Shown here: positions 26,969-35,370 of the stretch, piece after piece
How the letters are laid out: each line of letters opens with the position of its first letter
How positions within the stretch are numbered: the stretch's first letter is position 1
NCBI GenBank assembly: GCA_963664605.1
Contig: OY761536.1
Coordinates: 2,418,001 to 2,482,000 of the forward strand
Source: JAHOYW01 sp963664605
GTDB taxonomy: Bacteria > Verrucomicrobiota > Lentisphaeria > Victivallales > Victivallaceae
DNA: 64,000 bases
Direction of reading: 5' to 3'
Position numbers and translations under genes: made by a program
Notes under the pieces: model-generated
What the model saw: only the letters and a program-made list of their open reading frames with translations
What the model was told of the DNA's origin: nothing
The model's database searches: none

Positions 26969-27823
26969 ATGCGTGACATATATCAGGAAATAACCAACCG
27001 TATTATTGCTGAACTTAAAAAAGGCAATATCCCATGGCATTGCTCTTGGCGTCCCGCTGAATGGCGCTGCCGCAATATGGTCAGCGGCAGAGAATATCGC
27101 GGCATCAATGCTATTCTGCTCAGTACTCTGCCTTATGAATCTCCGTTTTATCTGACGCTAAAGCAGCTTAAAAAACTCGGCGGCGAACTCAAACCGAATG
27201 TCTCAGCAACTGAAGTGGTATTCTGGATGCTGTTCGATAAAGACGAAACTACCCGAATTCCATTACTGCGCTTTTATCAAATCTATAATCTGGAACAGAC
27301 ATGCGGTATTCCCGAAAAATATATTCCTTACATCCCTCCGAAATATAAACTGGAATTCAACCCTATTGAAACGGCGGAGGAAATCATTGCCGGATATGTT
27401 GATGCCCCGAGGCTTGTTCATGATGGTGACGATGCCTGTTACAATCCCTTGCTGGATCAAATCAGGATGCCGAAACGTTCAACATTTACAAATGAAGAGG
27501 AATATTACTCCACCCTGTTTCACGAGCACACTCATTCAACAGGACATAAATTCCGCCTTAACCGTAAAGGCATGACCTGCGTTGAATACGGCAGTGATAC
27601 CTACTCAAAAGAGGAACTGATTGCCGAAATGGGAGCCGCTTTCCTCTGCGCTCACAGCGGAATCGAAAACACCACGCTTAAAAATTCCAGTGCGTATATC
27701 CGCAGTTGGCTCGAACGCCTTCGCAGTGATAAAAAGCTCGTTGTCCAAGCCGCGCAAAAAGCACAGAAAGCCGCCGATTACATTTTGAAAAATAAAATCG
27801 GAGGCGACGTATCGCCTCCGTGA
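26969..27823 (+). CDS. ArdC-like antirestriction protein with zincin domain
   Basis: This is a 284-aa protein of the ArdC type. Residues 1-110 match the N-terminal ssDNA-binding domain (IYQEITNRIIAELKKGNIPW, NMVSGREYRGINAILL, LTLKQLKKLGG). The C-terminal metallopeptidase carries HExxH as HEHTH followed by STGH (about 185-193). ArdC proteins protect incoming plasmid DNA from restriction during conjugation, which fits the neighbouring relaxase. The last codons lie in a perfect hairpin (27800-27819). Confidence 0.88.
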   Translation: MRDIYQEITNRIIAELKKGNIPWHCSWRPAEWRCRNMVSGREYRGINAILLSTLPYESPFYLTLKQLKKLGGELKPNVSATEVVFWMLFDKDETTRIPLLRFYQIYNLEQTCGIPEKYIPYIPPKYKLEFNPIETAEEIIAGYVDAPRLVHDGDDACYNPLLDQIRMPKRSTFTNEEEYYSTLFHEHTHSTGHKFRLNRKGMTCVEYGSDTYSKEELIAEMGAAFLCAHSGIENTTLKNSSAYIRSWLERLRSDKKLVVQAAQKAQKAADYILKNKIGGDVSPP

Positions 27824-28088
27824 TCCAACGGCGGAAAGCGTTGGTCGCCCATCTACAATGGTCGAAAGTCGGCGTGATTTATCGCGCCTGTAAAGTACCG
27901 CTCTCGATTAGCGAGGCTTTTCAAAAAGAGCTTGCGATTTTTTGAAAAGATGCGAGCGTTCGAGGAAAAAATATTGCAAAAAATATAGATTTGGTGATCA
28001 GCGTTCACAGCTATGGACAGCGCGAAAGTATCGCGCTGAAAGTTTTCCCTTCTTATGTTTTGTCCCTGCTGAGGGCAAAGGACAAAAC
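27800..28088 (+). other. Array of consecutive hairpins (structured intergenic region)
   Basis: Perfect or near-perfect stems follow each other: 27800-27807/27812-27819 (GGAGGCGA, 8 bp, overlapping the ArdC 3' end); 27825-27830/27839-27844 (CCAACG); 27871-27878/27881-27888 (8 bp with one G-U); 27917-27927/27939-27949 (CTTTTCAAAAA, 11 bp); 28018-28025/28031-28038 (CAGCGCGA, 8 bp); 28057-28065/28080-28088 (GTTTTGTCC, 9 bp) ending at the ribosome site of the next gene. An ORF reading into the region from 27942 gives no plausible protein. It may be a non-coding RNA, a leader with translational control or a transfer/replication site. Confidence 0.5.
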
Positions 28089-28100
28089 AAGGAGGTCGTC

Positions 28101-28607
28101 ATGAATAATCAAAGCAAACAAGAAAAAATCTTGTATCGGGTCAAAGGCAATCAAATTCTCTTTATAATCCGCAATATCTGGAATACCATTTGCTTTATCA
28201 TTGGAACTATATTGAGCATCGGCTTGGGAACATTGATGTCTGGGGGAATTTACGGAGCAATTTTTAACAACGGGAAAATGAATTTGACTGCTGTAAACTG
28301 CGGAATAAGCCTGTCTATCCTGATTATCATAATCCGTATTTTATATATTATCCTGATGCGCAAAAATCAATTCTACATTGTCAGCGCCAGTGGCATCACC
28401 AGCGAAGGTGGTGTCCTTACCCGTTTCAACCAAACGCTTCGCCTTAACGAAATTCAGAGCGTCAGCTACACCCAGACACTAATTCAGCAAATCTTAGGAT
28501 GCGGTAATATCGTTATCAGTTCCGCCTCTACTTATCGTGCAGGAATAGTTTTGCGGGACATTGACCATGTCAAAGAAATTTATCATATAATCAACAACAA
28601 TCGCTAA
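28101..28607 (+). CDS. PH-domain membrane protein (YdbS/bPH2-like)
   Basis: This is a 168-aa protein with two TM helices (about residues 28-50 and 70-95) and a C-terminal bacterial PH domain: KNQFYIVSASGITSEGGVLT, TLRLNEIQSVSYTQTLIQQI, NIVISSASTYRAGIVLRDI. Start ATG 28101 follows a strong AAGGAGG; earlier in-frame codons lie in the hairpin array and are not favoured. Such proteins sit in the membrane and their role is mostly unknown. The hairpin at 28057-28088 touches the ribosome site and could control translation. Confidence 0.85.
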   Translation: MNNQSKQEKILYRVKGNQILFIIRNIWNTICFIIGTILSIGLGTLMSGGIYGAIFNNGKMNLTAVNCGISLSILIIIIRILYIILMRKNQFYIVSASGITSEGGVLTRFNQTLRLNEIQSVSYTQTLIQQILGCGNIVISSASTYRAGIVLRDIDHVKEIYHIINNNR

Positions 28608-28622
28608 AAAAGGGAAATCACC

Positions 28623-28799
28623 ATGAGCAGAATTAATGAAATGACAATGTCGGAAATCCTCGAAGAAGCACAAAAACGCGGATTTGATTCAAGTCCCTGG
28701 AATGGAAGCTGGTATTCCTGGAACAACGGAGTGGAAATAGCCGCAATTGAATATCTTGAGGCTCATTCCCCCGATCTTTATGAAAAAGATGACGAATAA
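28623..28799 (+). CDS. Small INEMTM-type protein, 58 aa
   Basis: This is a 58-aa acidic protein, MSRINEMTMSEILEEAQKRG at the start, with a Trp/Ser-rich middle (SSPWNGSWYSWNNG) and tail LYEKDDE. AAAGGGAAA lies before ATG. It is related to the 69-aa gene at 26750 by the INEMTM-E start and general layout. Function unknown. Confidence 0.68.
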   Translation: MSRINEMTMSEILEEAQKRGFDSSPWNGSWYSWNNGVEIAAIEYLEAHSPDLYEKDDE

Positions 28800-28800
28800 C

Positions 28801-28876
28801 TCAGCTTCAAAGGTAATTGTTAAATAATTAGCCCCAGCCTGGATATTGCTGAGTGTTTCCCACGCAAGCAATCAGT
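28801..28876 (-). pseudogene. Remnant of a copy of the 29870 gene
   Basis: Read leftward, the frame gives LLAWETLSNIQAGANYL followed by TITFEAEL. This matches LLLSWEALSNIRAAPDYL and SITFQCEF in the intact gene at 29870-30139. An in-frame stop lies just upstream and the homology ends at the 28623 gene, so only the middle of the gene survives. The two copies flank the BRO-type gene in the same orientation. Confidence 0.7.
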
Positions 28877-28942
28877 AATCAAAGGATACAGTAATTCCTC
28901 TGCAGTATTTATTGATTTCACAAGAAAAAAATTAATTTACAA

Positions 28943-28971
28943 TTGACATCTTCCATTTTTTCGATTAGGTT
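28943..28971 (+). promoter_or_regulatory. Putative promoter of the BRO-type gene
   Basis: TTGACA (28943-28948) is followed after 17 bp by TAGGTT (28966-28971), 47 bases before the start codon. The -35 box is perfect and the -10 box weak. The gene thus appears to have its own promoter rather than depending on the upstream series. Confidence 0.45.
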
Positions 28972-29018
28972 TATCCATAATATATACTGAATCAGGTCAT
29001 TGTTATAAGGGAAAGGAT

Positions 29019-29861
29019 ATGCCGCGAAAAAATGCGATAAAAGTTTTTGAGGACCGCAAGGTTCGTACTCTATGGGATGATGATAAAGAAGAGTGGTATT
29101 TTTCTATAGTTGATGTTGTGGCGATTCTAACTGACAGCCCGAATCCGCGCAAATACTGGAGTGTCCTCAAAACACGCCTTAAGAAAGAAGGAAGCGAGTT
29201 GACTACAAATTGTAGTCAACTGAAAATGCAGGCCCAGGACGGCAAGTTCTATAAAACTGATTGCGCGACTACCGAAGCGCTGTTCCGACTGATTCAGTCG
29301 ATTCCATCTCCTAAGGCGGAGCCATTCAAATTATGGATGGCGCAAGTTGCCGCTGAGCGCCTCGATCAGCTTCAAGACCCCGAATTGTCAATTCAACAGG
29401 CAATGCATGATTATAAGCAACTGGGATATTCCGAAAACTGGATCAATCAGCGTCTTAAAAGTATCGAAATCCGTAAAGAGCTGACCGACGAATGGAAAAA
29501 ACACGGGCTCAAAGAGGGGATGCATTTTGCGACTCTAACTGATGTCATTTACCAGGCATGGTCAGACAAAACAGCCAGAGAATACAAAAAATTCAAAGGC
29601 TTGAAGAAGGAAAACCTCCGTGACAACATGACCAATAAGGAACTTGTGCTGAACATGCTGGCAGAGTTGTCAACTAAAGAAATTTCCGAAGCCGATAAAC
29701 CTGAAAATTTTCCAGAGCATATTGATGTTGCCAAGCGCGGCGGCAATGTAGCCAGGGAAGCAAGGCTAAAGCTTGAGGCTGAAACCGGCAAAAAAGTAGT
29801 TTCTCCGCTCAATGCCAGGAATCTTCATACCCTTGATATTGAAAAAAAGAAAATTAAATAA
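29019..29861 (+). CDS. BRO-family phage-antirepressor-like protein
   Basis: This is a 280-aa protein with an N-terminal Bro-N domain (KVRTLWDDDKEEWYFSIVDV, ILTDSPNPRKYWSVLKTRL, FRLIQSIPSPKAEPFKLWMA). It continues with a helical domain (INQRLKSIEIRKELTDEWKK, LTDVIYQAWSDKTAREYK). BRO proteins are DNA-binding antirepressors or regulators found on phages and mobile elements. It has its own promoter-like sequence and is bracketed by a remnant and an intact copy of the same leftward gene, which suggests it moved in by recombination. Confidence 0.85.
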   Translation: MPRKNAIKVFEDRKVRTLWDDDKEEWYFSIVDVVAILTDSPNPRKYWSVLKTRLKKEGSELTTNCSQLKMQAQDGKFYKTDCATTEALFRLIQSIPSPKAEPFKLWMAQVAAERLDQLQDPELSIQQAMHDYKQLGYSENWINQRLKSIEIRKELTDEWKKHGLKEGMHFATLTDVIYQAWSDKTAREYKKFKGLKKENLRDNMTNKELVLNMLAELSTKEISEADKPENFPEHIDVAKRGGNVAREARLKLEAETGKKVVSPLNARNLHTLDIEKKKIK

Positions 29862-29869
29862 CCCGACCT

Positions 29870-30139
29870 TTATTCCGGAACGATAATTTTGCAGTTCAGC
29901 TTACGACCGTCGATCATACGCAGATTCTCCATTTGCAATGCTTCAAAAAGTTCTGCCAAAGATTCTGAGGATGTAATTTGAACGTGTCCGAATTCGCATT
30001 GGAACGTAATCGACAAATAATCCGGTGCAGCTCGGATATTGCTGAGCGCTTCCCATGACAGCAGTAAATTTTCTGTTTCGAGCTTGAGTTCGAATTTTGG
30101 CAGATGCCCTTTGATACAATAAAATGCTTTGTTTTCCAT
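29870..30139 (-). CDS. Hypothetical protein, 89 aa
   Basis: ATG 30139 is chosen because AAAAGG lies 6 bases before it; the upstream ATG at 30154 has no ribosome site. The product alternates charged and hydrophobic residues as in a beta-rich fold (FYCIKGHLPKFELKLETENL, DYLSITFQCEFGHVQI). It starts 21 bases after the relaxase stop, in the same direction, so it is probably co-transcribed with it. A truncated copy is at 28801. No family is recognised. Confidence 0.65.
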   Translation of the reverse strand: MENKAFYCIKGHLPKFELKLETENLLLSWEALSNIRAAPDYLSITFQCEFGHVQITSSESLAELFEALQMENLRMIDGRKLNCKIIVPE

Positions 30140-30160
30140 AATATGCCTTTTCATTTTAAA

Positions 30161-33100
30161 TTATAAATCCATGCCGCGACTGGGCTTTTTCTTTTTAGCT
30201 TGAGTTGCCTGCAGTTCAGCTTCTTTACGTAAGCGTTCCTCGGTAGCTTTGCGTTCGGCTTCCAGACGTACAGCTTCAGCGGCTTTACGTTCAGCTTGTT
30301 CACGGGCGGCGGTTTCTCGTGCAAGTTTTTCCTGCTCGGCACGTTCCTCGGCAGCTTTACGTTCCGCCTCTTTATGTTCTTGAGCACGTATTTTAAATTC
30401 TTTCATTTTCTGCAACGCCTCCTCATATGGGGACAGTTGCGGTTTTTCTTGAGCCTTCATTCTCTCAAGAGATTCAAGACCGCGATGCTGTTTTCCTGTG
30501 AAAGGAACGGGCGTATCCGAAACAGGTTTTGAAACAGTTGATTCTCTTGGTTTGGGATTTGGAATCGGATAGACAATATCCTCCTTAACAGGCTCCTTTT
30601 TAACTGGGGTTGAATTCCATTTTTCCATTTCCGCAATTTTCTTCATGGCTTCTTGATATGGTGAAAGTTCCTCCGGCGGATTGAGCATCCGCTTGATTTC
30701 CGCGACCCGAGCTTCCTGGGCCTGCTGCTCCTCAATAGCCGCCAGTGCGTTCTGATGTTCGATTTCCAATTTAATTTTCTCTGTCACGATTCCAAAACCG
30801 TATTTGCGGTTCCGGGCTCGACGGGCGGAAATCTTCCGCTTGACATTGACCAAATTAGTAGCCATTCTTTTGATATTTTTCATAAGTTTACGGGCGCGTT
30901 CCGCAATGCTTTTATAAGTCATGTCCGGCAAAGTTTTCGCTTTTCGTGAACGTGCATCTTTTGACAGGGGCAAGAGATTTTCTGACGGGATTTGTCCGTC
31001 TCCGGCAAGGTCATGCACGCTTAAACGGTCGCCGTCACGAAAACTCAGTTGCTGTTTTAAAAATTCTTTTTCCGGGCAATGCAGCGCTACGCACTTGCGC
31101 CCCCGGCTCAAGGTCACGTAAAAGGCTTTGCGGTCCAATGCCTGCGCCGCGACGACTACCGTTTCGGCGGTACGTCCCTGGGCTTTGTGCGAGGTCGTGA
31201 CCCAGCCGTATTTGAATGTTGCGTAATCCGGCGGCAAGTCGATCAGTTCACGCGGCTTGCCGTTCGTGTGCAGCAGCATAACTTTTCCTGGTGTATCTGT
31301 GATCCGGGCGATATTGCCGTTGTAAATTTTGCGGTCACGCAAATTTACATTGAACTGGATCAGATCGCCTTGGCAAAGCTCAATCTCACGCAGCTCTCCG
31401 GCTTCAATAAAGTCAGATGCCGCTTTCGCATAGATACATTTTCCATTATTGAGATAAAGCATTCCGTCTTCAACACTTTCAACCGTTACTGTTTCTCCAG
31501 CACGGCCAATATCCTTCATGTTGCGGATGAACGCGACCACGGTTCCGGGAGCATAATTCGTCGAATCCTTCAGCCATGATTTCGGTTTGCTCCACGAGCG
31601 GAAGATTTCTGTATTTTTGCCGCTTGGAGCGACTGAGCCGGACTTTTTAAGTTTTTCCCGGACTGCTTCGGTCAGTTTATCGCCCTCCTCATGAGTCGGC
31701 GCTACCAGCAGTGAACGCTCGATAAACTCTCCATTTTCTGTATATTCCATATAGCTGTCTGCCGCTTCCTCAAGGTATTTTGTTTTTCCCTCACGGATAA
31801 ATCCGTTCCGGTCAAAACGCTCAAATGCTGCTTCAAACTTACCAAGCGCGCACTCTGAAATCCCGCGCCGGTATTCCTCGTTCTGCTGACGGTAGATGTC
31901 GCTCAATGAAAATCTTTCTATCTTGGAATGATCTTCCAGCAAACGGAAGAAATCGCCCGATTCCACCGCCGTATGCTGGCGTGCGTCCCCAACAAAAAGA
32001 ACCCGGTAATTATTCGCACGCGCCGTTTTAACCAATTCCACGCCCTCGCGTAAAGAGTTCAATCCCGATTCGTCAATAATCACATAGCTTCCAGATGGAG
32101 GCTTTTTAGTGCTTAAAAGGAAGCTCGCAACCGTTTTTGACTGTTCAAAGCCTTCCTGTTTCAATACGTCCGCCGCTGAATTTGTCGGAGCAATCACATA
32201 AATGCTTTCAAGTCCGCCTGATTGTAGACCCCGGCACAGCTCCTGAAGCGTTGACGTTTTACCAGCTCCAGCTACTCCTCGAAACAGATTGAAACGATCC
32301 TTTGAATTTAAAATCCCGTGGATTAGCTCAGCCTGTTTTTCCCTTGTTGCTTCTCCTGGAAATGCCTTGAAATCAGGAGCGATAGACGGGAAAACATCTT
32401 TCTGTTCCTCCACAGCTTCCACTGCGTAAATCTCCTTTTCGATCACCTTTTCAGGTGATACCCAGGGATTGACTTTCAAGCCGCCGAGATTACGTAATTT
32501 CGGCATACGAGCTGCCACCTTTTTCAAGGTCTCCAGATTCACCATGCCCAGATTTTGATTTAATGCTTCTGCCAGCACTTTATCCAATTTTACCACACTT
32601 TCACGCTCATAGACCAGCGACAAAGCCTGACGCAGTGATTTTTCCGCAATTTCAGGATTATGAAAGATTATCCACCTGTCCCGGCGTGCTGAACGCAATA
32701 CTTTTTCCAAAGCCTCATGTTGCTCCTCATTCAACTGCCCCATCTGATATTCCCGCACTTTTTCCTTAGTCGAACTCTTCATTTTCACGCTTCGAGTCGA
32801 TACCGAAAGATAATTGTTTTCCGTTAAAGTCGGCTTACGTCCATGTTCCTCAATGAATTTCGCTTCCTCTTTCTCAATCTGATGCCGCCGCTTTGAAAAT
32901 ACCTCCATGACTTCTTCAGGTACTCCCTCAATATCCTTCCAGACAATATTACCTTTTTCATCCCGATGATCCCTTAATTTGTAGCCAAGCGTCCGGCATT
33001 CCTGCGCCAGACGATTGTGATAAACCTTGCCCGCAAAACGAATCGCCCGGCACATTTCCAAGCTCTCCAGCGCCTTATATTTACCTTCCGAATCTTCTGT

Positions 33101-33613
33101 AACATTTACTACCACATTATGCGTATGTAACTGTGGATCAAGCGCCCGGCTAGCGTCATGAGTAAAACTCGCATACACTATCTTGCCTGTAATATCAAGA
33201 TTATTCGTCCTTACATTATCACCCTTGCGAACCCTAACCGCTGCCAGCTTTTCAAGCTCAATCATCGCCTCTGTAACCGCTGTTTTATGAGCCTCTATCA
33301 ATCGCTTATCCCACAAAGACATCACCGATACAGATTTCGGAGCAGCACACTGAAAATCAAAAAAACGCACCCCCGTCATCACAGTTCTCTGAGTAAGTTT
33401 TTTATTCCTTAGCGGATCTATATTACGTTGAAACAAACTGAAAGTTTCCGTATCAACTTCCTTATTCATCAAAAGAAATTCATAGGCCATTTTCCCTTTC
33501 CAGGTCCCGACTACTTTTTCATTTTCTGAATAATAATCGTTAGCCGCCAGATGATTAGCATAGAAAGCTTTTCCAGCCCCATTGACCGCTTTGATTTTCG
33601 TCATGTTAAACAT
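30161..33613 (-). CDS. MobF-type conjugative relaxase/helicase (TrwC/TraI-like)
   Basis: This is a 1150-aa protein. The relaxase domain (1-300) has catalytic tyrosines Y27-Y28 (NDYYSE) and the three-His metal site HDASRALDPQLHTH (H152, H163, H165). A RecD-like SF1 helicase follows: Walker A GVAGAGKTSTL (near 450), YVIIDESG (near 510), VGDARQHTAVESGDFFRL, WVTTSHKAQGRTAETVVV and FYVTLSRGRKCVALH (near 800). The last ~200 residues are a Glu/Ala/Lys-rich coiled coil. It nicks oriT and unwinds the strand for transfer. It is divergent from a small gene across a repeat-rich intergenic region. No T4SS genes are in the window, so transfer would need a helper. Confidence 0.94.
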   Translation of the reverse strand: MFNMTKIKAVNGAGKAFYANHLAANDYYSENEKVVGTWKGKMAYEFLLMNKEVDTETFSLFQRNIDPLRNKKLTQRTVMTGVRFFDFQCAAPKSVSVMSLWDKRLIEAHKTAVTEAMIELEKLAAVRVRKGDNVRTNNLDITGKIVYASFTHDASRALDPQLHTHNVVVNVTEDSEGKYKALESLEMCRAIRFAGKVYHNRLAQECRTLGYKLRDHRDEKGNIVWKDIEGVPEEVMEVFSKRRHQIEKEEAKFIEEHGRKPTLTENNYLSVSTRSVKMKSSTKEKVREYQMGQLNEEQHEALEKVLRSARRDRWIIFHNPEIAEKSLRQALSLVYERESVVKLDKVLAEALNQNLGMVNLETLKKVAARMPKLRNLGGLKVNPWVSPEKVIEKEIYAVEAVEEQKDVFPSIAPDFKAFPGEATREKQAELIHGILNSKDRFNLFRGVAGAGKTSTLQELCRGLQSGGLESIYVIAPTNSAADVLKQEGFEQSKTVASFLLSTKKPPSGSYVIIDESGLNSLREGVELVKTARANNYRVLFVGDARQHTAVESGDFFRLLEDHSKIERFSLSDIYRQQNEEYRRGISECALGKFEAAFERFDRNGFIREGKTKYLEEAADSYMEYTENGEFIERSLLVAPTHEEGDKLTEAVREKLKKSGSVAPSGKNTEIFRSWSKPKSWLKDSTNYAPGTVVAFIRNMKDIGRAGETVTVESVEDGMLYLNNGKCIYAKAASDFIEAGELREIELCQGDLIQFNVNLRDRKIYNGNIARITDTPGKVMLLHTNGKPRELIDLPPDYATFKYGWVTTSHKAQGRTAETVVVAAQALDRKAFYVTLSRGRKCVALHCPEKEFLKQQLSFRDGDRLSVHDLAGDGQIPSENLLPLSKDARSRKAKTLPDMTYKSIAERARKLMKNIKRMATNLVNVKRKISARRARNRKYGFGIVTEKIKLEIEHQNALAAIEEQQAQEARVAEIKRMLNPPEELSPYQEAMKKIAEMEKWNSTPVKKEPVKEDIVYPIPNPKPRESTVSKPVSDTPVPFTGKQHRGLESLERMKAQEKPQLSPYEEALQKMKEFKIRAQEHKEAERKAAEERAEQEKLARETAAREQAERKAAEAVRLEAERKATEERLRKEAELQATQAKKKKPSRGMDL

Positions 33614-33783
33614 TTTTGAACACCTTTAAAAAGAACTAAAATTTGTATTTCAAAATCAATTTAAAGAGCCCAAAAAACATTTACAATAGAAAAAAATCCG
33701 CAAAGTAGCCAGAGAACATTATCACAACACTTTTGACAATTAGTAAAACGCAATACCCCTTACTTCGTCAGGCTTTTTCCGGG

Positions 33784-33886
33784 AGCAGCAAAAAGCAGCA
33801 AAAAGCAATAAAAACTTTGCTTCTTTTTACCGCTTTTTGCGTGGCGGTGTTTTTATGGGGGCTCAAGCGGCAAAATGCGGCAAATA
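33784..33886. repeat. Tandem 10-bp repeats upstream of the relaxase (oriT or iteron candidate)
   Basis: AGCAGCAAAA occurs at 33784-33793 and 33794-33803, with a variant at 33804-33813. GCGGCAAAAT/GCGGCAAATA occurs at 33867-33876 and 33877-33886. GCAAAAAGC is present twice directly (33788-33796, 33798-33806) and once inverted as GCTTTTTGC (33832-33840). The 10-bp spacing puts the sites on one face of the helix. The 387-bp gap between the divergent relaxase and the small 34001 gene is the normal place for oriT. The rest of the gap shows no gene. Confidence 0.5.
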
Positions 33887-34000
33887 GAGGAAAAAAGCGA
33901 CAAATAAAGCCGTCAAGTAACGTTGCCTTACCGCTTTGAAATTTGCCTTTCCGGGGATGGTGTTTTAGGGTATCAGTGCAAGCAAACGAAGGAGTTTTTC

Positions 34001-34285
34001 ATGTCATCGACGCCGCCATATCAAAGCAAACTAATCCCGTATCAAAAGGAAATCTTCCGCATGTGGTACAACGAGCGTGCCACACTAAAAACCATTCAAG
34101 AATCCCTCGATAAAAAGTCTGTGAGTATTTCATTATCGGCGCTCTCCCGTTTCATCAAACGCCGCCAACTCCGAAACGATCCGCATGATGCCCTCAAAGC
34201 AAAGCCCAAACGATCAGGGCATAACAACCGGGACCAGGCATTATCAGAACTCGAAAAGTTAATGCAGCAAAATCCAGCGAAATAA
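34001..34285 (+). CDS. Small DNA-binding-type protein, possible relaxosome accessory
   Basis: This is a 94-aa basic protein. ATG 34001 follows GAAGGAG. The centre looks like a helix-turn-helix: LIPYQKEIFRMWYNERATLK, TIQESLDKK, then ISLSALSRFIKRRQLR. The tail is Lys/Arg- and then Glu/Gln-rich. Being divergent from the MobF relaxase across the repeat region, it may bind oriT or regulate the relaxase. This is inference from position and charge; no family was recognised. Confidence 0.65.
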   Translation: MSSTPPYQSKLIPYQKEIFRMWYNERATLKTIQESLDKKSVSISLSALSRFIKRRQLRNDPHDALKAKPKRSGHNNRDQALSELEKLMQQNPAK

Positions 34286-34400
34286 ATCGAGTCAATCATA
34301 AATCCGCGATAAAATCAGGATAGAGTTATTATTTTTATTTTCTGACGGGAAAGAATTTCACGGTCGATTGCTTTTACTTTTTCAAAATGCTTAAGAATTA

Positions 34401-35264
34401 TCATCTGAATGTGCCCGGCGGTTTTGAGTGAATCTGACGGAAACGGGCGACAAAATAATTATAATCCTGAAAACCGACAGCAGTAGAAATCTCTTTTATC
34501 CTGAGATTACTGTATTGAAGCAGTTCCATTGCTTTCTGCATACGTATTGCAGTCAAATAATCAGTAAAATTCGTATTGAGTTCTTTACGAAGCAAGGCGG
34601 TCAGATAACTTTCGCTTATCCCGAGAACGTTACTGACGTTATTCCGGTTGAGTTTGTTACGGTAAGATTTATCAATATATTTTCTGAAACTGCGGATAAT
34701 ACGGTGTTCGGTATATCCGGAATTATCTTGTTTAACTTTTATTATTTCATAAAATATTCTCAATAAGGCGGATTTGTATTTGAGCTGCCGCAAAAGATCA
34801 TTGGAACTTCTAAAACTATTGCCGGTTTCACGAAGTAATGTTTCAAGCATAATACATTCTTGTGGAGGAAGCCCTGATATGAACGGGATTGCGGGAAATC
34901 CGCTAACGGATACTTTGGGATCCGCCAAACGCCAGTATTCATCACTTAATTCCGTTACGTTATGATTGGCAGTAGCCATACGCTTTGCATCGACTTTTTC
35001 CCATGAAAAATATATTGTGGCGAAAATCATGGCTTCATGGCCGCGGCTCCTGAACTCATGAACATCTCCCGGGCCGTAAATCGCAATTAAACCCGGGTAT
35101 AGCTCTAATTCATTTTTATTGATGGCTCCGGTTCCGGTTCCGCTGAAGACATAAAATAACTGGTAGCCGTAGTTGATCCTCGGACCGAACTTGAGCAGCT
35201 TCATGGAAGCATAATTAGCTCCACGCACAACGGGATTGACCTGTTCTAACGTTAATCTTCGCAT
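34401..35264 (-). CDS. AraC-family transcriptional regulator
   Basis: This is a 287-aa regulator. The N-terminal half is a cupin-like sensor (YQLFYVFSGTGTGAINKNEL, LYPGLIAIYGPGDVHEF). The C-terminal half has the two AraC helix-turn-helices (NNVSNVLGISESYLTALLRK and IKEISTAVGFQDYNYFVARF), ending KPPGTFR. It is divergent from the sulfatase at 35371 and probably activates it through the 14-bp repeats between them. Confidence 0.92.
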   Translation of the reverse strand: MRRLTLEQVNPVVRGANYASMKLLKFGPRINYGYQLFYVFSGTGTGAINKNELELYPGLIAIYGPGDVHEFRSRGHEAMIFATIYFSWEKVDAKRMATANHNVTELSDEYWRLADPKVSVSGFPAIPFISGLPPQECIMLETLLRETGNSFRSSNDLLRQLKYKSALLRIFYEIIKVKQDNSGYTEHRIIRSFRKYIDKSYRNKLNRNNVSNVLGISESYLTALLRKELNTNFTDYLTAIRMQKAMELLQYSNLRIKEISTAVGFQDYNYFVARFRQIHSKPPGTFR

Positions 35265-35269
35265 AATAG

Positions 35270-35360
35270 TCTTAAAATAATATTTATAATCTTTATCTTA
35301 TATTGACAATAACACGTATAGGCAGTAAAATCAAATTAAATAATAATCTTAAAATAATAT
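35270..35360. promoter_or_regulatory. 14-bp direct repeats flanking a promoter between araC-type gene and sulfatase
   Basis: TCTTAAAATAATAT occurs exactly at 35270-35283 and 35347-35360, 77 bp apart. Between them lies a sulfatase promoter: TTGACA (35303-35308), 17 bp, TAAAAT (35326-35331). Direct repeats are the usual site form for AraC proteins; one copy covers the AraC gene's own leader and the other the sulfatase leader. Confidence 0.6.
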
Positions 35361-35370
35361 AGGATATCTT

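Noticed and set aside
27942..28100. N-terminal extension of the PH-domain protein
   Set aside because: The region is a hairpin array with no protein-like content, and ATG 28101 has a strong AAGGAGG site.
33733..33939. 68-aa ORF with a hydrophobic stretch upstream of the relaxase
   Set aside because: TTG start without a ribosome site, and the reading frame runs through the tandem repeats; the composition follows the repeats.
18689..34400. Direct att repeats bounding the mobile element
   Set aside because: I compared both flanks by eye and found only short A+T-rich matches that are expected by chance.
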